From: Thuidium tamariscinum
Lineage: Eukaryota > Streptophyta > Bryopsida > Hypnales > Thuidiaceae
Reading direction: 5' to 3'
DNA length: 64,000 nucleotides
NCBI GenBank assembly: GCA_947034885.2
Contig: OX344751.2
Location: 43,119,082-43,183,081 of the forward strand
How positions within the stretch are numbered: position 1 is the first letter of the stretch; each line of letters opens with the position of its first letter. Both the position numbers and the translations under genes were made by a program. The notes beneath the pieces were generated by a model. It ran no database searches. It was not told where the DNA came from and saw only the letters and a program-made list of their open reading frames with translations. Shown here piece by piece: positions 1 to 11,865 of this stretch.

Positions 1-813
1 ACAAGATGCAAGAAGGAAAAGTAGTGGATATGAAGGCTACTAAATGTTAAAGATTCTTTTATGCCACTAGTAAGAGAGAAAAATGAGACCTGCTAAACAA
101 ATCTATCAACAATGTAGAAAGGTCATAATGATGCATTCTCAAGCCACTACCTCTTTCTAAAAATCTTTTCATTTACAAAAATAAAGCTACATTCATTGGA
201 TTGAAAAAATCCTTTTCCACCAACCTTTAAGGCCCCAATTGTGAGGCAAAAAAATGTTGGATGAAAATGTGGAGCTATATAAACCTCCAAAGAGAGGGAA
301 ATGTAGCGCACAAAATAAACAAACAAGAAGGTTTGAATGTTTTGTTTTCAATTAAAGAAAAATGTTAATGAATGTTAAGTGCAAATGTTTCATGGATGAA
401 AAGAGAAGGATAAACATAGCAGAGAAGATTAACAAACAAAAAGGGTATAAATGCTCTATTTTCAATTGGAGAAATATGCTTATGAATGTTCTATTTTCAA
501 TATTTTATTTTCAAACAATGAGGGACACTTTTAAAACTTGTGTTGCATGCCATTTTCAAACAAGAGGATCACTTTGAAATACATTATGATCCATTCATAG
601 AAGTATGCCAAGTAATCAATGCACCACTCTATAAACTAAAATAGTGACCTATTAGTTTTTACTTTCAGAAATTATAACTAAATAACCCGCATTTCAGATA
701 TTATGCAAGTTCGGATTTCATTCCCCTTTTATTAAAAATTCATCCATCCCCTACACCAATTTATCCCAATTTTGATTCACTTTGTAAAAGGGTCTCCATG
801 AAAGTGTCCATAA
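1..813. other. AT-rich intergenic DNA with one diverged direct repeat
   Basis: No gene is supported here. A unit of about 65 bp at 315-380 recurs, diverged, at 427-493; both copies contain aacaaacaa, a ttttcaatt run and an atgaatgtt motif. The short open frame over 362-577 sits on this repeat and its composition follows the AT-rich repeat, so I do not call it a gene. Confidence 0.5.
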
Positions 814-818
814 CTTAG

Positions 819-1159
819 AGCCCGTTTCCATTAGGCCCCTGGAGGTCCAGGAGCGAAGGGGTCTGGCTTTACCACTCCCCCTAGACCTCCAGGCCTAGAG
901 CCCCCCACCTCCAAAAAGCCCCACCCCTCTCGGCTTTCTACTTCGGAATTCAAGTCAGACTGAAGCTGTAGCAAACACGGGTTGAGCAAACATAAACTGG
1001 AGCAAATATGGACTGGAACTGTAGCAAAGACGGATTCTCTTGACGTTTGATTTGGAGGTCCAGGCGGGGGGTCTGGTCCCTCCAGGTCTGCAATCGAAGC
1101 TCGCAGGACCTGGAGGCTGGAGGGGGCGTGGACGTCCAGGCCCGCAATGGAAACCGGCC
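819..1159. mobile_element. GC-rich hAT-like MITE upstream of the first DnaJ gene
   Basis: The block starts with agcccgtttccatt and ends with the inverse aatggaaaccggcc, so it has terminal inverted repeats that extend inward through repeated ggaggtccagg motifs. It is flanked by CTTAG at 814-818 and again at 1160-1164, a possible 5-bp target duplication (hAT elements usually make 8 bp, so the exact border is uncertain). The GGGCCNGTTT-type terminus resembles plant hAT MITEs. It is far richer in GC than the flanks. Open frames on both strands over 950-1397 are by-products of that composition. It lies about 0.5 kb upstream of the start codon of the first DnaJ gene and so within its promoter region. 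Confidence 0.65.
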
Positions 1160-1164
1160 CTTAG

Positions 1165-1683
1165 CTTGTGCAGGACCCGTGCCCATTCACCTTGCCCTCG
1201 TCAATGTGAAAACCAATTTCATCCCCCATCTTATCTCATCGACAGAAACCGTTCATCGACGGATGAAATCCTCTTCGTTCCAATTTCGCGGCCCTGAAGG
1301 CTCTTCCAGGACCTTCTTCAGCTGCTGCTGCCGCTGTTGCGGCGACCGCTGCTCTTCGCAGCGCATCCTCACTCGGGGTTTAAGTTTTCTGCCATAGCCA
1401 CATTCTCACTCTAGCTTCCAAGTCCATTTTTTCCGTCAATGTTATCTCCATCTCAACCCTAGTCTGTGCGCTCTCTCCTTCTTTTCATTCTCCTGGCTTC
1501 AGTATTCTCGTCTCTTTTGTTTTATTGCGGTACATTTTCCATGCCCTTATCCGCGCTCAAGCGCAGCAGAATTCGCGCAATTCTTTAGGAAGACGGCGCG
1601 CGACATTTATTTTCTGTCAAGATTGTGGAAGAAGTTTGGAGATTTCTGTGGAAGGGAATCGTTTGAGAATTTGGGAATTTTTG
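1165..1683 (+). promoter_or_regulatory. Proximal promoter and 5' leader of the first DnaJ gene
   Basis: This stretch lies between the hAT-like MITE and the start codon at 1684. It is rich in C and T (ctctctccttc, tctcctggcttc around 1465-1510), as is common around plant transcription starts. I could not fix the transcription start. No in-frame ATG extends the coding frame upstream, so 1684 is used as the start. Confidence 0.4.
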
Positions 1684-4600
1684 ATGGCGATTTCCGTCGG
1701 GGCTGCGACGACGTTGAGTGTGCAACAGTTGCAGCAGCAGCAGCAGCAAGTGTCTCCGTCATGTAATTCGCTGGCTGTGTCTCGGGTGGTGTGCTCCCCG
1801 CCTTGCAGGTATGCATTGACAAGGGTTCTCGCCATGTGGCCTTGTCAAATTGTAATTCGCACTTCGTAACGGGTGACTCTCTTGTGTCTGGTGTAGTACA
1901 ATTTGGGCATTCGATAGGGTTGGTGGTAGCGCCTGCCATTTGCTGTATCTTATGAGAATCATGTTTGAATTTTAAGGGACTTAATGAGGGTTTTCACGTC
2001 AAGCAGTTACTGGGTCTCAAATGTGTAATGTGTCACCCGATGATCAACGAGGACTTGTTTTGTTACAATAGCTGGATTTCTGTGATTACTCCGCCGAAAT
2101 AACAGCAGAGCATTGTGAGAGTGTTTCTACGAAACAAGCGTGGGAAATTTTTATCATTCTAAACAATTCTGAAGGAATCTGTTTTCAATCGAATGATTGT
2201 TTTTGAGACTCTGAAATGAAACCAACAGCATTTTTTAATCCGCATTCCGAGGCGGGTCTTCGTGACGGGACTCGTTATTTGATACGCACGTGTGCTGATT
2301 GGTTTTCCGCAGTGACTTAAGTATGAACGAGGGCCAATTGCTGATAATCGCTTGCTTGTTCGGTGTTCGTAAATTGTGTGCATTGCATTTTCCGTTAGTT
2401 TCATGAAACCGGCGCTCACCATAAGTATCATATTCAGTTTCCAGTGAAAGTAACAATATCAGAGCTGCTATCTTCCAGATCTCAATGGTTCCTATATATC
2501 TTACTTTTAGTAGTGCATGTAGTTTTACATGCGGAGACGCCAATGCATTCTATTTTTTCTCGTATCGGTATCTGATTCTAGGTTTTGGTGATTAGTCATT
2601 GATATTTAATACAGATAATCCTATTCAGCGTAAGGAGTATCTCAACCTGGTAGGAATTTATGCCGGGGTTTGGCTTTTATTGAGTCATTAGACAGAGCTC
2701 GATGTATAAAAACCTTGTTCGATGTGGGACTTCTCGCAGGATTCGTCATGGCCTGGTTTGTGGCTTTTCATCTAGCACATTCTTTGCTTCAGAAACACCT
2801 TTCTCCTTTGTACCTCGCCCAATACCAAGGCATCAGCAGCGACGAAATGGAAGTCTTGTAGTTCGTGCAGATGCAGTAAGCTCTTTACTCTCTATCCGTG
2901 GTTCCGTGAATGGCTATTACTGAGAGAGTTGCATGGTTTTGTATGTAGATGCGTTTTAGTTTTTAATTTGACATCAACTCACTGCGCTTCCTCAGGACTA
3001 CTACGGAATACTAGGAGTTTCAAAAACTGCTGATAAGGCAGAGATTAAAAGCGGTATGATCTCTCAGATTTGTTTTTTTTCTAAGGAGAATTTTGTCAAT
3101 GATGACCAGAGAGCAAGCCTCATTTCGAGGTTGGTCGATGTGATCCTGCAGTTGTCATTTTGTGCCTCTCTATTAAGGCATGACATAGATTATCTTTGGG
3201 TTAGTGGGATTAATGCTATATTTTTTGCATTGATTTCAGGCTCTTCTAACTTAATTCAAGTCATTGATTATTTCATTGGTTTTCAGCTGATTTGCTATAT
3301 GTTTTTGGGTGTTTTGCAGCGTACAGGAAACTTGCAAGGCAGTTCCATCCAGATGTAAACAAGTAAGTTGTTCTTAGGTCATCATTGGCTTGTTTTCGAG
3401 TGGTACTTGCTAAAGCTTTCTAGGCTTTAGAAATGAAGGGCATCTGTGCATCGCGACTTACGCGGATGTACATCTTTTTTTGCAGAGATCCTGGAGCAGA
3501 ACAGAAGTTTAAGGACATCAGTAATGCGTACGAGGTAACAAGAATGTGAATTTCTCGTATTTGATTGCGATTGTTAGTTATTGGATCACTTTTAGAGGGT
3601 CCTTGATCTTTTTGAGTGTTGCCCTTGGTTGCTGTGATGGAGTTTGAAGGTAACAATCAGAATTTGGAAAATGCATGTTATATTAAAAATGAATTGCATC
3701 TTTTACTGTATGTGTACTTACTATACGTCTCCTGATTTTGCAGGTCCTCTCAGATGATGAAAAGCGATCAATTTATGACCGATTTGGTGAAGCTGGTCTG
3801 AAAGGTCAAGGTGCTGGAGGACCAGGGGTAAGTGGCAATCTATTCCCTCCAGCAGGGTTTGTGTTTTTATTATTTATATTTAACCATTGTGCAGCCAGCT
3901 GAATTGCAAATTCACTTAAATGTGTAATTCGTTGATGCAGGATTTTAATAATCCCTTTGACCTTTTCGAGACTTTCTTTGGAGGTATGGGCGGGAGAGGC
4001 TCCCGCCAGACTCGAAACAGGCCTATGCAGGGTGACGATGAGCGTTACGACCTACTTCTAGATTTCAAGGACGCTGTCTTCGGCATGGAGAAGGATATAG
4101 AAGTAACAAGGTTGGAAGGTTGCAACACATGTAGTGGTTCTGGAGCGAAACCCGGTACAACACCCACTTCCTGCAAGACATGTGGAGGTCAAGGACAAGT
4201 GATGACTACCGCTCAAACTCCCTTAGGGGATTTCCGGCAGGTGAGTATCAAGGAACCCTGTTTTAAGGCACTACATTAATGGAAAAACCTCCCTAAGAGG
4301 TGCTCTAAGAACCTAGTTGCGCTTAACCCTTCCAATTGCGACACCGTCTTTTCACCAATGTCAACCCTGTCAATTTTAACCTTGTTAGGTTTTCTAGAAT
4401 ATCTCTGGGAGTGGTTTTCTTACTAGCGAGGTTGAGAGATTCCTATGTTTTCTGTTTCAATCGACTTCGACTCGTAATTTTATTGTGGTCAACAAAATTC
4501 GATGCTGGTGGCGTTTCTAACGATCTTCTGCCAGTTTTTTGGGGTCTAGTTTTTTTAACATAAACTTCCCACTGCTCCGTCATCTCTAGTGTCGGTACCT

Positions 4601-5160
4601 CTGACTCAGTTATTATACATGCGCAGGTATCAACATGCCCTGCATGTGGGGGCTCTGGAGAGATCTCAACACCATGTTCAACGTGTTCAGGAGATGGCCG
4701 AGTAAGAAAAAGCAAACGCATTAGCTTGAAGGTACCAGCTGGTGTGGACTCAGGCAGTAGGCTTCGAGTGCGGTCTGAGGGCAATGCAGGGCGCAAGGGT
4801 GGCCCTCCTGGAGATTTGTACGTTTTCATCAATGTAAAGTCCGACCCCGAGTTGAAGAGAGATGGGAACAACATTTACGTCTCAGCCAAAGTCTCGTATA
4901 TTGATGCAATATTAGGCACCACTGTGAAAGTGCCGACTGTAGATGGGACAGTGGACTTGAAGATTCCTGCTGGCACGCAACCTGGAACCACTCTAGTAAT
5001 GGGCAAGCGGGGCGTTCCTTTGCTAGGCAAGCCGAATTTGCGAGGGGATGAGCTAGTGAAAGTTCAAGTCGAGATTCCGAAGAAACTCAGTTCAGACGAG
5101 AGAAGGCTTATTGAACAGCTTGCAGATATGTCAAAACCCAAAGCTGGCAGTTCCAGGTGA
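1684..5160 (+). CDS. DJA5/DJA6: Chloroplast type-A DnaJ (Hsp40) chaperone, tandem copy A
   Basis: Eight exons: 1684-1808, 2740-2875, 2996-3053, 3320-3362, 3486-3534, 3744-3827, 3941-4240 and 4627-5160, all with GT-AG borders and matching phases, giving 442 residues. Residues 1-87 are a Ser/Arg-rich plastid transit-peptide-like leader with a short Gln run. The J domain begins [10 protein letters not shown] at residue 88 and carries HPD at 116-118. A short Gly/Phe linker follows, then four zinc-finger repeats CNTCSGSG (226), CKTCGGQG (243), CPACGGSG (269) and CSTCSGDG (282), then the C-terminal substrate-binding domain. The order J, G/F, zinc, CTD is that of bacterial-type DnaJ. The family stimulates plastid Hsp70 ATPase; Arabidopsis DJA5 and DJA6 are established plastid factors that supply iron for Fe-S cluster assembly. 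The close plant-type CTD ([19 protein letters not shown]) supports DJA5/6 over mitochondrial DnaJ. Copy B lies 6.7 kb downstream. Confidence 0.96.
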
Positions 5161-6149
5161 ACCATTTCCCAGATTAGATGAATTAGGCTATAATACAAAG
5201 GTAATTTTGTAGTCTCGAGATTGAGGTAGGTGAGTTTATTTTAGGGTACAGGAAGACCTGTCCATCTCAGGTACATCTTGTTTGCTTCGTTGCAGATAGT
5301 AACATGAAGTGATTCGGTTCTCCATTGAGGTTTATTTGCTTGCTTGCTTGCTCACGGTTGGGATCACTCTTGGTTCATTTCAACCGTGCTCATGTTTTCA
5401 TCTTGGCAATGGTATGTTCTAGGAGCGTTAGTTTCTTCATGAAAAGCGCTTCTATTTCGTAGTGCTTCTTCACTGTAGATGTAGCTTACTTCATATCCGA
5501 GGGTAGGGCTCAATATTTCTAGACTGACATGTTATGCATATGCAGATAAGGGACACCATTGTGAACAGTGGGATTTGAGGTATTCATACCTGAGTGACAA
5601 CAAACTCTGTTCAGAAGATTGCAAGGTTTTATGTGCACATAGAATGGGCACCTGAATTGTTTAGAGTACATTCATTTCAATTCAAGTGGCGATTCTGATT
5701 GCGCATATCTTATTTGAAATCTCTCACTGCATTGTCTCACTTTGTTGTAGATAGATGTAGATTGGGTTGATGCTCCTCTCGCATAAGACATCAATTAAGG
5801 TAGAAGCACCCATTATTTTCAATGTATCCATAGTTTGACATTAGAGTTTCCTACAAAGTGTCCCCACTAGTACCTTGAAACTTTAGTTGTGGTTGGTGGG
5901 CTCTGATTATTTTAGATTTTGGTGTGAGAATCTAGGCAAATTTACTAGAAGTGCAGATTTAGGTGCTCTACTAAGTCCTACTTTGAAAATTCACAAAAAT
6001 TAGATGCCTTGTCCAAAAATTCTAATTTTTTTTTTAAATTCATGATTTTCAATTGCCAATACTACAAAAATATTCTTTTTAGGAAAAGGTGCCTCCAACT
6101 ATGTTGAAATCGCTAACTTTGGCTGTAATGGGTGCTTCTACCTTATCCC
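5161..6149 (+). other. 3' flank of DnaJ copy A, then a dispersed repeat
   Basis: The first several hundred bases are the probable 3' UTR and downstream flank, with no further coding. From about 5990 to 6150 the sequence (aattcatgattttcaattgcc, gcctccaactatg, gggtgcttctacc) recurs, diverged, at about 22580-22735 downstream of the ERD15-like gene. It is therefore a dispersed repeat fragment in both gene flanks. Confidence 0.5.
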
Positions 6150-6337
6150 CTAAATTCTCCTCGGAGATTTTGGGTAGGCTCCTACAATCTCAATTTTCAT
6201 TAACCTTTAAATTCTCCTCAGGGATAAATTGGATTCTGGGTAGGCTCCTCCTACAACCTCAATTTTCATTAACCTTTAAATTTCCCTTACGGATAAAATG
6301 GATTTGGGGTAGGCTCCTACAATCTCAATTTTCATTG
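6150..6337. repeat. Three-unit tandem repeat, period 66-69 bp
   Basis: The phrase taggctcctacaatctcaat begins at 6175, 6241 (with a 3-bp insertion) and 6310, each followed by ttttcatt and, in the first two units, by aacctttaaatt and a ggataaa motif. It is a short minisatellite. The open frame running through it reads as a repeated peptide, but I see no other sign of a gene. Confidence 0.8.
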
Positions 6338-6345
6338 TGATATTT

Positions 6346-8253
6346 TTGAAACTTTTTTTGAAGATAGGAAAAGATATCAACTTTTGGGGAATATCATTTA
6401 TATTTCAATTGGTGTTTGGAAGAAGAGTTATGCCATTCTAAGCTCAAAATAGTGATTGTCGAGCAACATAGAAAAATCACAAATAGTCGAAATAAAATTT
6501 TCTAAATTTTGTTTCTCATTGAAAGTATTTTTGTCTATGCCAAAAGACCTTGAGGTGATTATTGAATACATACTTTCAATGCTTTTGAGAATGTGTGAAA
6601 TGATAAATGGAAAATAGAAGAAGGAATTGCCAGTTTATGATTCTTTTATATGCAAGTTTAATTGGAAGTAGTTCAATTGGAAGTAGTTTGATTTGAAATC
6701 TTCATTGGAGACATGAAGCTATGTATGCTTATGAAATCGGTGTATGAAACATTGTATTTTCATTGAAGTATAAATATATCTTACTTTCATCTTTCTATGC
6801 CATTTTGATGTTTTTGGGTTATTTAACAATTTCATTTAATAATGATGAGAACAATAGTGCTAGTATGTGAGTATGAAAATGTTAGCATGTGAGCTTTGAG
6901 CATATATATAAGTTGATATCCTCCAACCATTGAAGGTGCTTATAACATAAACACTCATAATATATGTATCTATAATATACATGCACTATAATCATAGGTG
7001 TATAGTCTTTAAGGTTCATGGGCTTACATTCGTCATATAATAGCAACCTTTATGATGAGAATAGTTGAAAATAATAAAAGAATCAAATGAGTAGGAGAGA
7101 ATGAAAATAAACTTATTGAAAGAATAGATATCATTTTGGACAAAGGAGATATATCTATTGTATAAAAAAATTCCCATAAGAGGATTTTCAGCTAGTTTAC
7201 AAGATTGCGAGTTCCCAAACGTTGGGAATGCAATGCTGATGTGATTGAGGGACTGCCATGTCAGAAAATACTAATTAATTAATTAATATTTTAAAATATT
7301 TTCTTGAAAAAAAATATTTTAAAAATCATTTTCTTTCTTTTTTAAACATTCTGAAATTTTTTGGAATTTTTTTAAATTTTTTTTTTTTCAAAATTCAAAA
7401 ATTCAGACCAGCAAGGGGCTAGTCTGCAGCAGTGGGAACAATTTCTGGGAACACCCCTAAAACAGTCTTCTTGGGGGCCAGAACTCCTCTTATGATTAGA
7501 GGTTGAATACTACTATTATAGTAGAATTTTATCTTTTTCTAAGTCTAAGATTTCATCTCCTACAATGGAAAAGAAAAAAATTCTTTCCCTCATAGCAACC
7601 TTGTTGTTTACCATTTTTTTTGTTGGAATGAATCCTAAGACTTTTACTATATAAAAAAAAAAGCTATAAGTGACTTGTGTACAATGACTATAAAGATATC
7701 AATGAATGCAAAATAGTCATTTTACAGTCATTTTGTAGTCATTTTGCAATCATTGTTGTCGTTACAATCATTGTGGATAAGTCATTTATACACTTGTTTT
7801 TTGTAGTGTTTCTTAATTAAAACTATCAATTCAAATGAATTTTACATTAAAAAAATTTGGATTCTTTAGAGGAGTTTAACTTTCAACAACAATTCAAATA
7901 TGAGGAAAGACAAAATTAATTGTTTATTGATATTTTAAAATATTTATTCATTTATTATAAAAAATAAAAAATAAATTTTTAATCTTGCTTTTGTTGTATT
8001 TGCATTTTTGTTGCCTGTCAAACACGGGGGCAAACAACCTTCTAGAGGACCCAATTTTTTTCTAAATAGTACGTATCAAATTTTCTATTTTCATACTTTA
8101 CGATGAATTTTGTTTTAAAGTCTAATTCCTTATACCACATTTACTATATACAATTAATCCATTAAAGCCTATATAGAACCATACATAGGGTACCATATTT
8201 GCATACTAGATTATAAACAAGGATTGCTAGCCTATGAGTTTAGGATATTCAAC
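6346..8253. other. AT-rich intergenic DNA with one small inverted-repeat element
   Basis: No gene is seen. Around 7646-7810 the left side (aagctataagtgacttgtgtacaatgac) and the right side (aatcattgtggataagtcatttatacacttg, then a cactacaaaa complement) pair as imperfect terminal inverted repeats with gtcattttg repeats between them, so it is probably a small MITE. Confidence 0.4.
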
Positions 8254-8256
8254 TAC

Positions 8257-8504
8257 CACTAGAAGAAATCCCTGTTTATTTCAACAAAACACGTCAAGTA
8301 GATTGTGTTGAGAATGCGTTGCTGAAAACGCGGAAAAAACACAAAAAACACAAAAAAACGCATTTTCTGTGTTTTTCTGCGTTTTTTCTGCGTCTTTTTT
8401 GCGTTTTCAGCATTTTCCTGCGTTTTTAGCAACGCAGTCTCAACACAATCTACCTGATGTGTTCTGTTGAAATAAACAAGGATTTCTGTGTTTTTCTTCT
8501 AGTG
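8257..8504. mobile_element. CACTA-type MITE, 248 bp, with TAC target duplication
   Basis: The element begins cactagaagaaat and ends ttttcttctagtg, so the termini are CACTAGAAGAAA in inverted orientation. The inverted repeats run about 80 bp inward (cctgtttatttcaacaaaacac against its complement), broken by an 11-bp indel near the right end. The trinucleotide TAC directly flanks both ends (8254-8256 and 8505-8507), the 3-bp target duplication expected of the CACTA/EnSpm superfamily. The centre is rich in gcgttttt and encodes nothing, so it needs a transposase in trans. Confidence 0.88.
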
Positions 8505-8507
8505 TAC

Positions 8508-10555
8508 GGATCTAAAAATCTAGGTATCTATGTTATAGGTACTTTTGTTATAGGTACTTCTGTTATAGGCACCTTCTATGGTTATAGGATACATACTTCC
8601 AGATAGCATTATAGGGTCATAATTCTAAGCTCATGTGCTAGCATTGTACGTTGAAATATAAACTATGTATGAAAATGTGAATAAATTGATATGCACCACT
8701 AGATTGGTAATTCAATAGTTAGGCTTTGTCATTAGGATGTCCGTATTAACATCTAAAATACAACACCATATAGGTAGAATTTGTGTCCATTTGTAGCTTC
8801 TTATAATTCTAAGAGGTACAAGAATGATCCAAATTAAAAGTGCCAAAAGTTATTTTATCTATAGATGTAATATTCTTGAGTTACCACCCAATGTAGATAT
8901 AGTGATTGCTTCATTCATCACTTGAAAACTCAAATGAAGTTGAAAGTCCTTTTTCATCTTTATCTTTTTGATACAAGTGAAGGAAATTTTATTATAGATG
9001 TAATGTAATGCTCTTAAGCATTCTATTTGCTTCAAATAAAAATAAAAAGCGATGATTAAATTGATCGGGGAGGGGCACTACTTGAAGTGTTGTTGAATAA
9101 CATGTGTTCAACCTCTTATTTCTTAAGGGCTATGTAGATAAATTCTTAGAGTTTATAGAGGCCTTCATTAACCTAAATTTTTAAGTGACAGTAATTTCAA
9201 GTACCCACTCTCCCATTTGAAATAAAAATCTTGTTTAATTAAAAGTATGCTATATTAATTATAAATAGGATTTGGCTTTAATAATTTGTTCAATTAACAA
9301 CCCTATTGCAACCTTATTGCAACCCTATTTAGGGTTAAGGATTTGAGAACTAAATATTGGTCCAAAATCTAGAAAAAATGAATTAGAATTATTAAAACAA
9401 AAACCTATAAAATGCATTCAAGAACACATGTAAATGCCAACACAGAAATAGAGCAACTGACATCTAAAAATTGTAAATTCAATTTCAAGAAAATGAACAT
9501 TGTTGAGTGGTTTTATATACATGTATGTGTTTAAAAACACATTACAATGTACTTAAAACAAAGGGTACACACATTTAAAGAATTTAAGATTTAGGGTACA
9601 TAAAAGAATTCCTAAAAATCTTGTAACTGCAACCTTTGAGTTGCAAAAACTATTGTAATTCCAGGATTTCCAAAGAACTTTGGGAAATTGAGCCTAATTC
9701 TTCCAAAAATGCTATAATGAGAAGCATCTAACCTTGCAATCACATAGAAACCTCCAAAACCAGTCTAAAATTGAACACATATAGTATTCCAACGTACATT
9801 GGAAAAAAAATTCAATCAAACAGTCATCAGTTAGATGTATAGAAGAATACTAGGAAAATAGTAATTACGCCTTTAGGCATTCTACCAAGTCCGGGTGTTG
9901 CATTTAGTATAATTTCATCTCCATCTATTTTTTGGCCACTACTATTTTAGTAAACAAGCCTACATCTTCTGGATATTGTTCCTCTTTTTTCTTTTTGACA
10001 ATGCTATTGTAGAAAAAATTTAATCCAAATTTTAGTATTTTTTTTCTACCCTTCATTCCTTATGAATTTTTTCTTACATTTTGGTGATGTTATTTTACTT
10101 CTAAATCATTTCAAATATTTAGGTGCAACATAATTATAATAATCCTTCATTTGATTGCACATTATCCATAAATAAAATGGGAGTGCCCCCTGGGGGATTA
10201 AATGACTTTTGGCACCACCACATGGGCTGACCACATGTGAAAAACACTCCAAACAACCGAATCCTACACCTTTCTTATGCGCTAGTCAAGTGGGGATGCT
10301 CTTAGCTTAGGTAGTCTACTTTAAAAACAACCTTTTAAGATGTTATTACATTTAAATAAACGCTAAACTCTTTGAAACAATTTTCAATAAATTTTTGTGA
10401 GAAGAAAAATGGAAATGACATCTAATCTTAGTTGTTTCAATTTATTTGAATTTTAATGAAATTAGTCATGAATTTCTGAAGTTGAAATGGAGTACAACCA
10501 CCTCCTAAAATGTATAGAATTGATAAATTGAAGAAAGCAAAATGTTCCTTTGTGT
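8508..10555. other. AT-rich intergenic DNA without recognisable genes
   Basis: No open frame longer than 60 codons and no splice-linked coding signal was found. There is one short direct repeat, ctattgcaacc next to ttattgcaacc, at about 9302-9328. The rest looks like decayed non-coding DNA. Confidence 0.45.
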
Positions 10556-10557
10556 TA

Positions 10558-10834
10558 AGGTGAGTATGCCCCAAAGCACAACTGACCTCAAAACGCCATC
10601 TATAGTGTGTATTTTTTCAAAATCGGTTATGTACACAGATTGTAGGTGATGTTTTTAGAAACAAACTTTGACCTTCAATAACTTTTGCATATTGTATCCA
10701 AATGCTACATTTTTGGTACATTGGAAAGTGCTTTCACTTAGCAACAAGAATATATGAAAATTGAAATAGCCTAAAAATAGTAAATAGGCCCAATACAATA
10801 CCATAAATTGTGGCGCTTTTGGGTGTACCTACCT
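10558..10834 (+). mobile_element. Mariner-type MITE family A, copy 1 (277 bp)
   Basis: It has terminal inverted repeats aggtgagtatgcccc and gggtgtacctacct and TA at both flanks (10556-10557 and 10835-10836). This is the most diverged of four copies of the same element in this window. The interior shares the phrases aacttttgcatattgtatccaaat and ctttcacttagcaacaagaatat with the others. It does not encode a transposase. Confidence 0.8.
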
Positions 10835-11214
10835 TAGTGGTAACTTTAAGAGCATGCTTGGTTTTTTTAGACCACCGTAGAATTGATGAGTGCCCTCAGA
10901 GAAATAACACTAAGGTTAAATGGAGCGGGCATTAAAATGGAGCCCTATCTTAAATGTAGACAGTTTGTACATGTTTCTTTTTCATACCCTTTAGTGGTGT
11001 AAAAAGTGTGTACATTTTAGGCAATGCTCCATTTCAAAGCCCTATGCCACTTCAACTTCAAAATTTGATAACTAATTCCAAAAAGCTCCAAAAAATATGA
11101 ATCGAATTGGTTTAGATGTCAATTCTACTTGTCTTTCAAGGAAAATTTTCTGAAAAATATTTCTAGAAGTTTTACTTCCCTGGAATTCAATTCCAGCCCT
11201 TAGATGGTCTATTA

Positions 11215-11487
11215 AGGTGGGTACACCCAAAAGCGCCCTGTTCCTAAAAGCGCCATCTACAGTGCACATACATTTCCGAAATCAGTCATGTTCACAGACT
11301 GTAGATGGCGCTTTCAGAAACAGACTTTAACTGTTAATAACTTTTGCATACGGTATCCAAATCCTACGTTCTTTGGTGCGTTGGAACATGCTTTCACTTG
11401 CCAACAAGACTATATAAAAATTTGAACTAATTAATAGGAGGAACTAGGCTCAGTATGAATAAGTGGCGCTTTTGGGTGTACCTACCT
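11215..11487 (+). mobile_element. Mariner-type MITE family A, copy 2 (273 bp)
   Basis: Terminal inverted repeats aggtgggtacacccaaaagc and its complement are flanked by TA at 11213-11214 and 11488-11489. An internal inverted repeat, gcgccatctacagt against actgtagatggcgc, would fold into a second hairpin. It ends about 380 bp upstream of the start codon of DnaJ copy B, so it is part of that promoter region. Confidence 0.9.
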
Positions 11488-11489
11488 TA

Positions 11490-11865
11490 TAGGACCTTCT
11501 ACCTTACACTAACTTAGAAGCCAGGCGGAGGATTCTCCACGTGGCTAATGAACCCAAAACGTGAAGAAACGAATGAACAGAACCTCGACAACTTCCGTCA
11601 CCGTCCGTCGAGTACCTCTGGATGAAACCCATCATCTTCCCCAACACCCCATGTGGGCTGTGGCTGAAGCAAGTAATCCTTTCCTGCGGGGTTTTAGCTA
11701 AACCCTCGTCTCCGCACCATTCTGCCCACTCAAGTGTCACGAATTCGCCAAGGCTGCAGCCAAATCCCTCTCAATTGTGTTCTACTTCACCTCCTTACGC
11801 TCAGAAAGCTTCCGCAATTGTGAATTTTTAGCATTCAGGGTTCTCTCGGGGGTGCTGTTAGCTTC
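11490..11865 (+). promoter_or_regulatory. Proximal promoter and leader of DnaJ copy B
   Basis: This is the stretch between MITE family A copy 2 and the ATG at 11866. GC content rises and C/T-rich runs (ctctcaattgtgttctacttcacc) appear toward the start codon. Other frames are open across it but share no phase with the DnaJ coding sequence. Confidence 0.35.

Noticed and set aside
950-1397. Overlapping open frames of 78-116 codons on both strands
   Set aside because: They fall in the GC-rich inverted-repeat MITE and its flank, where stop codons are rare in every frame, and no domain or splice link is present.
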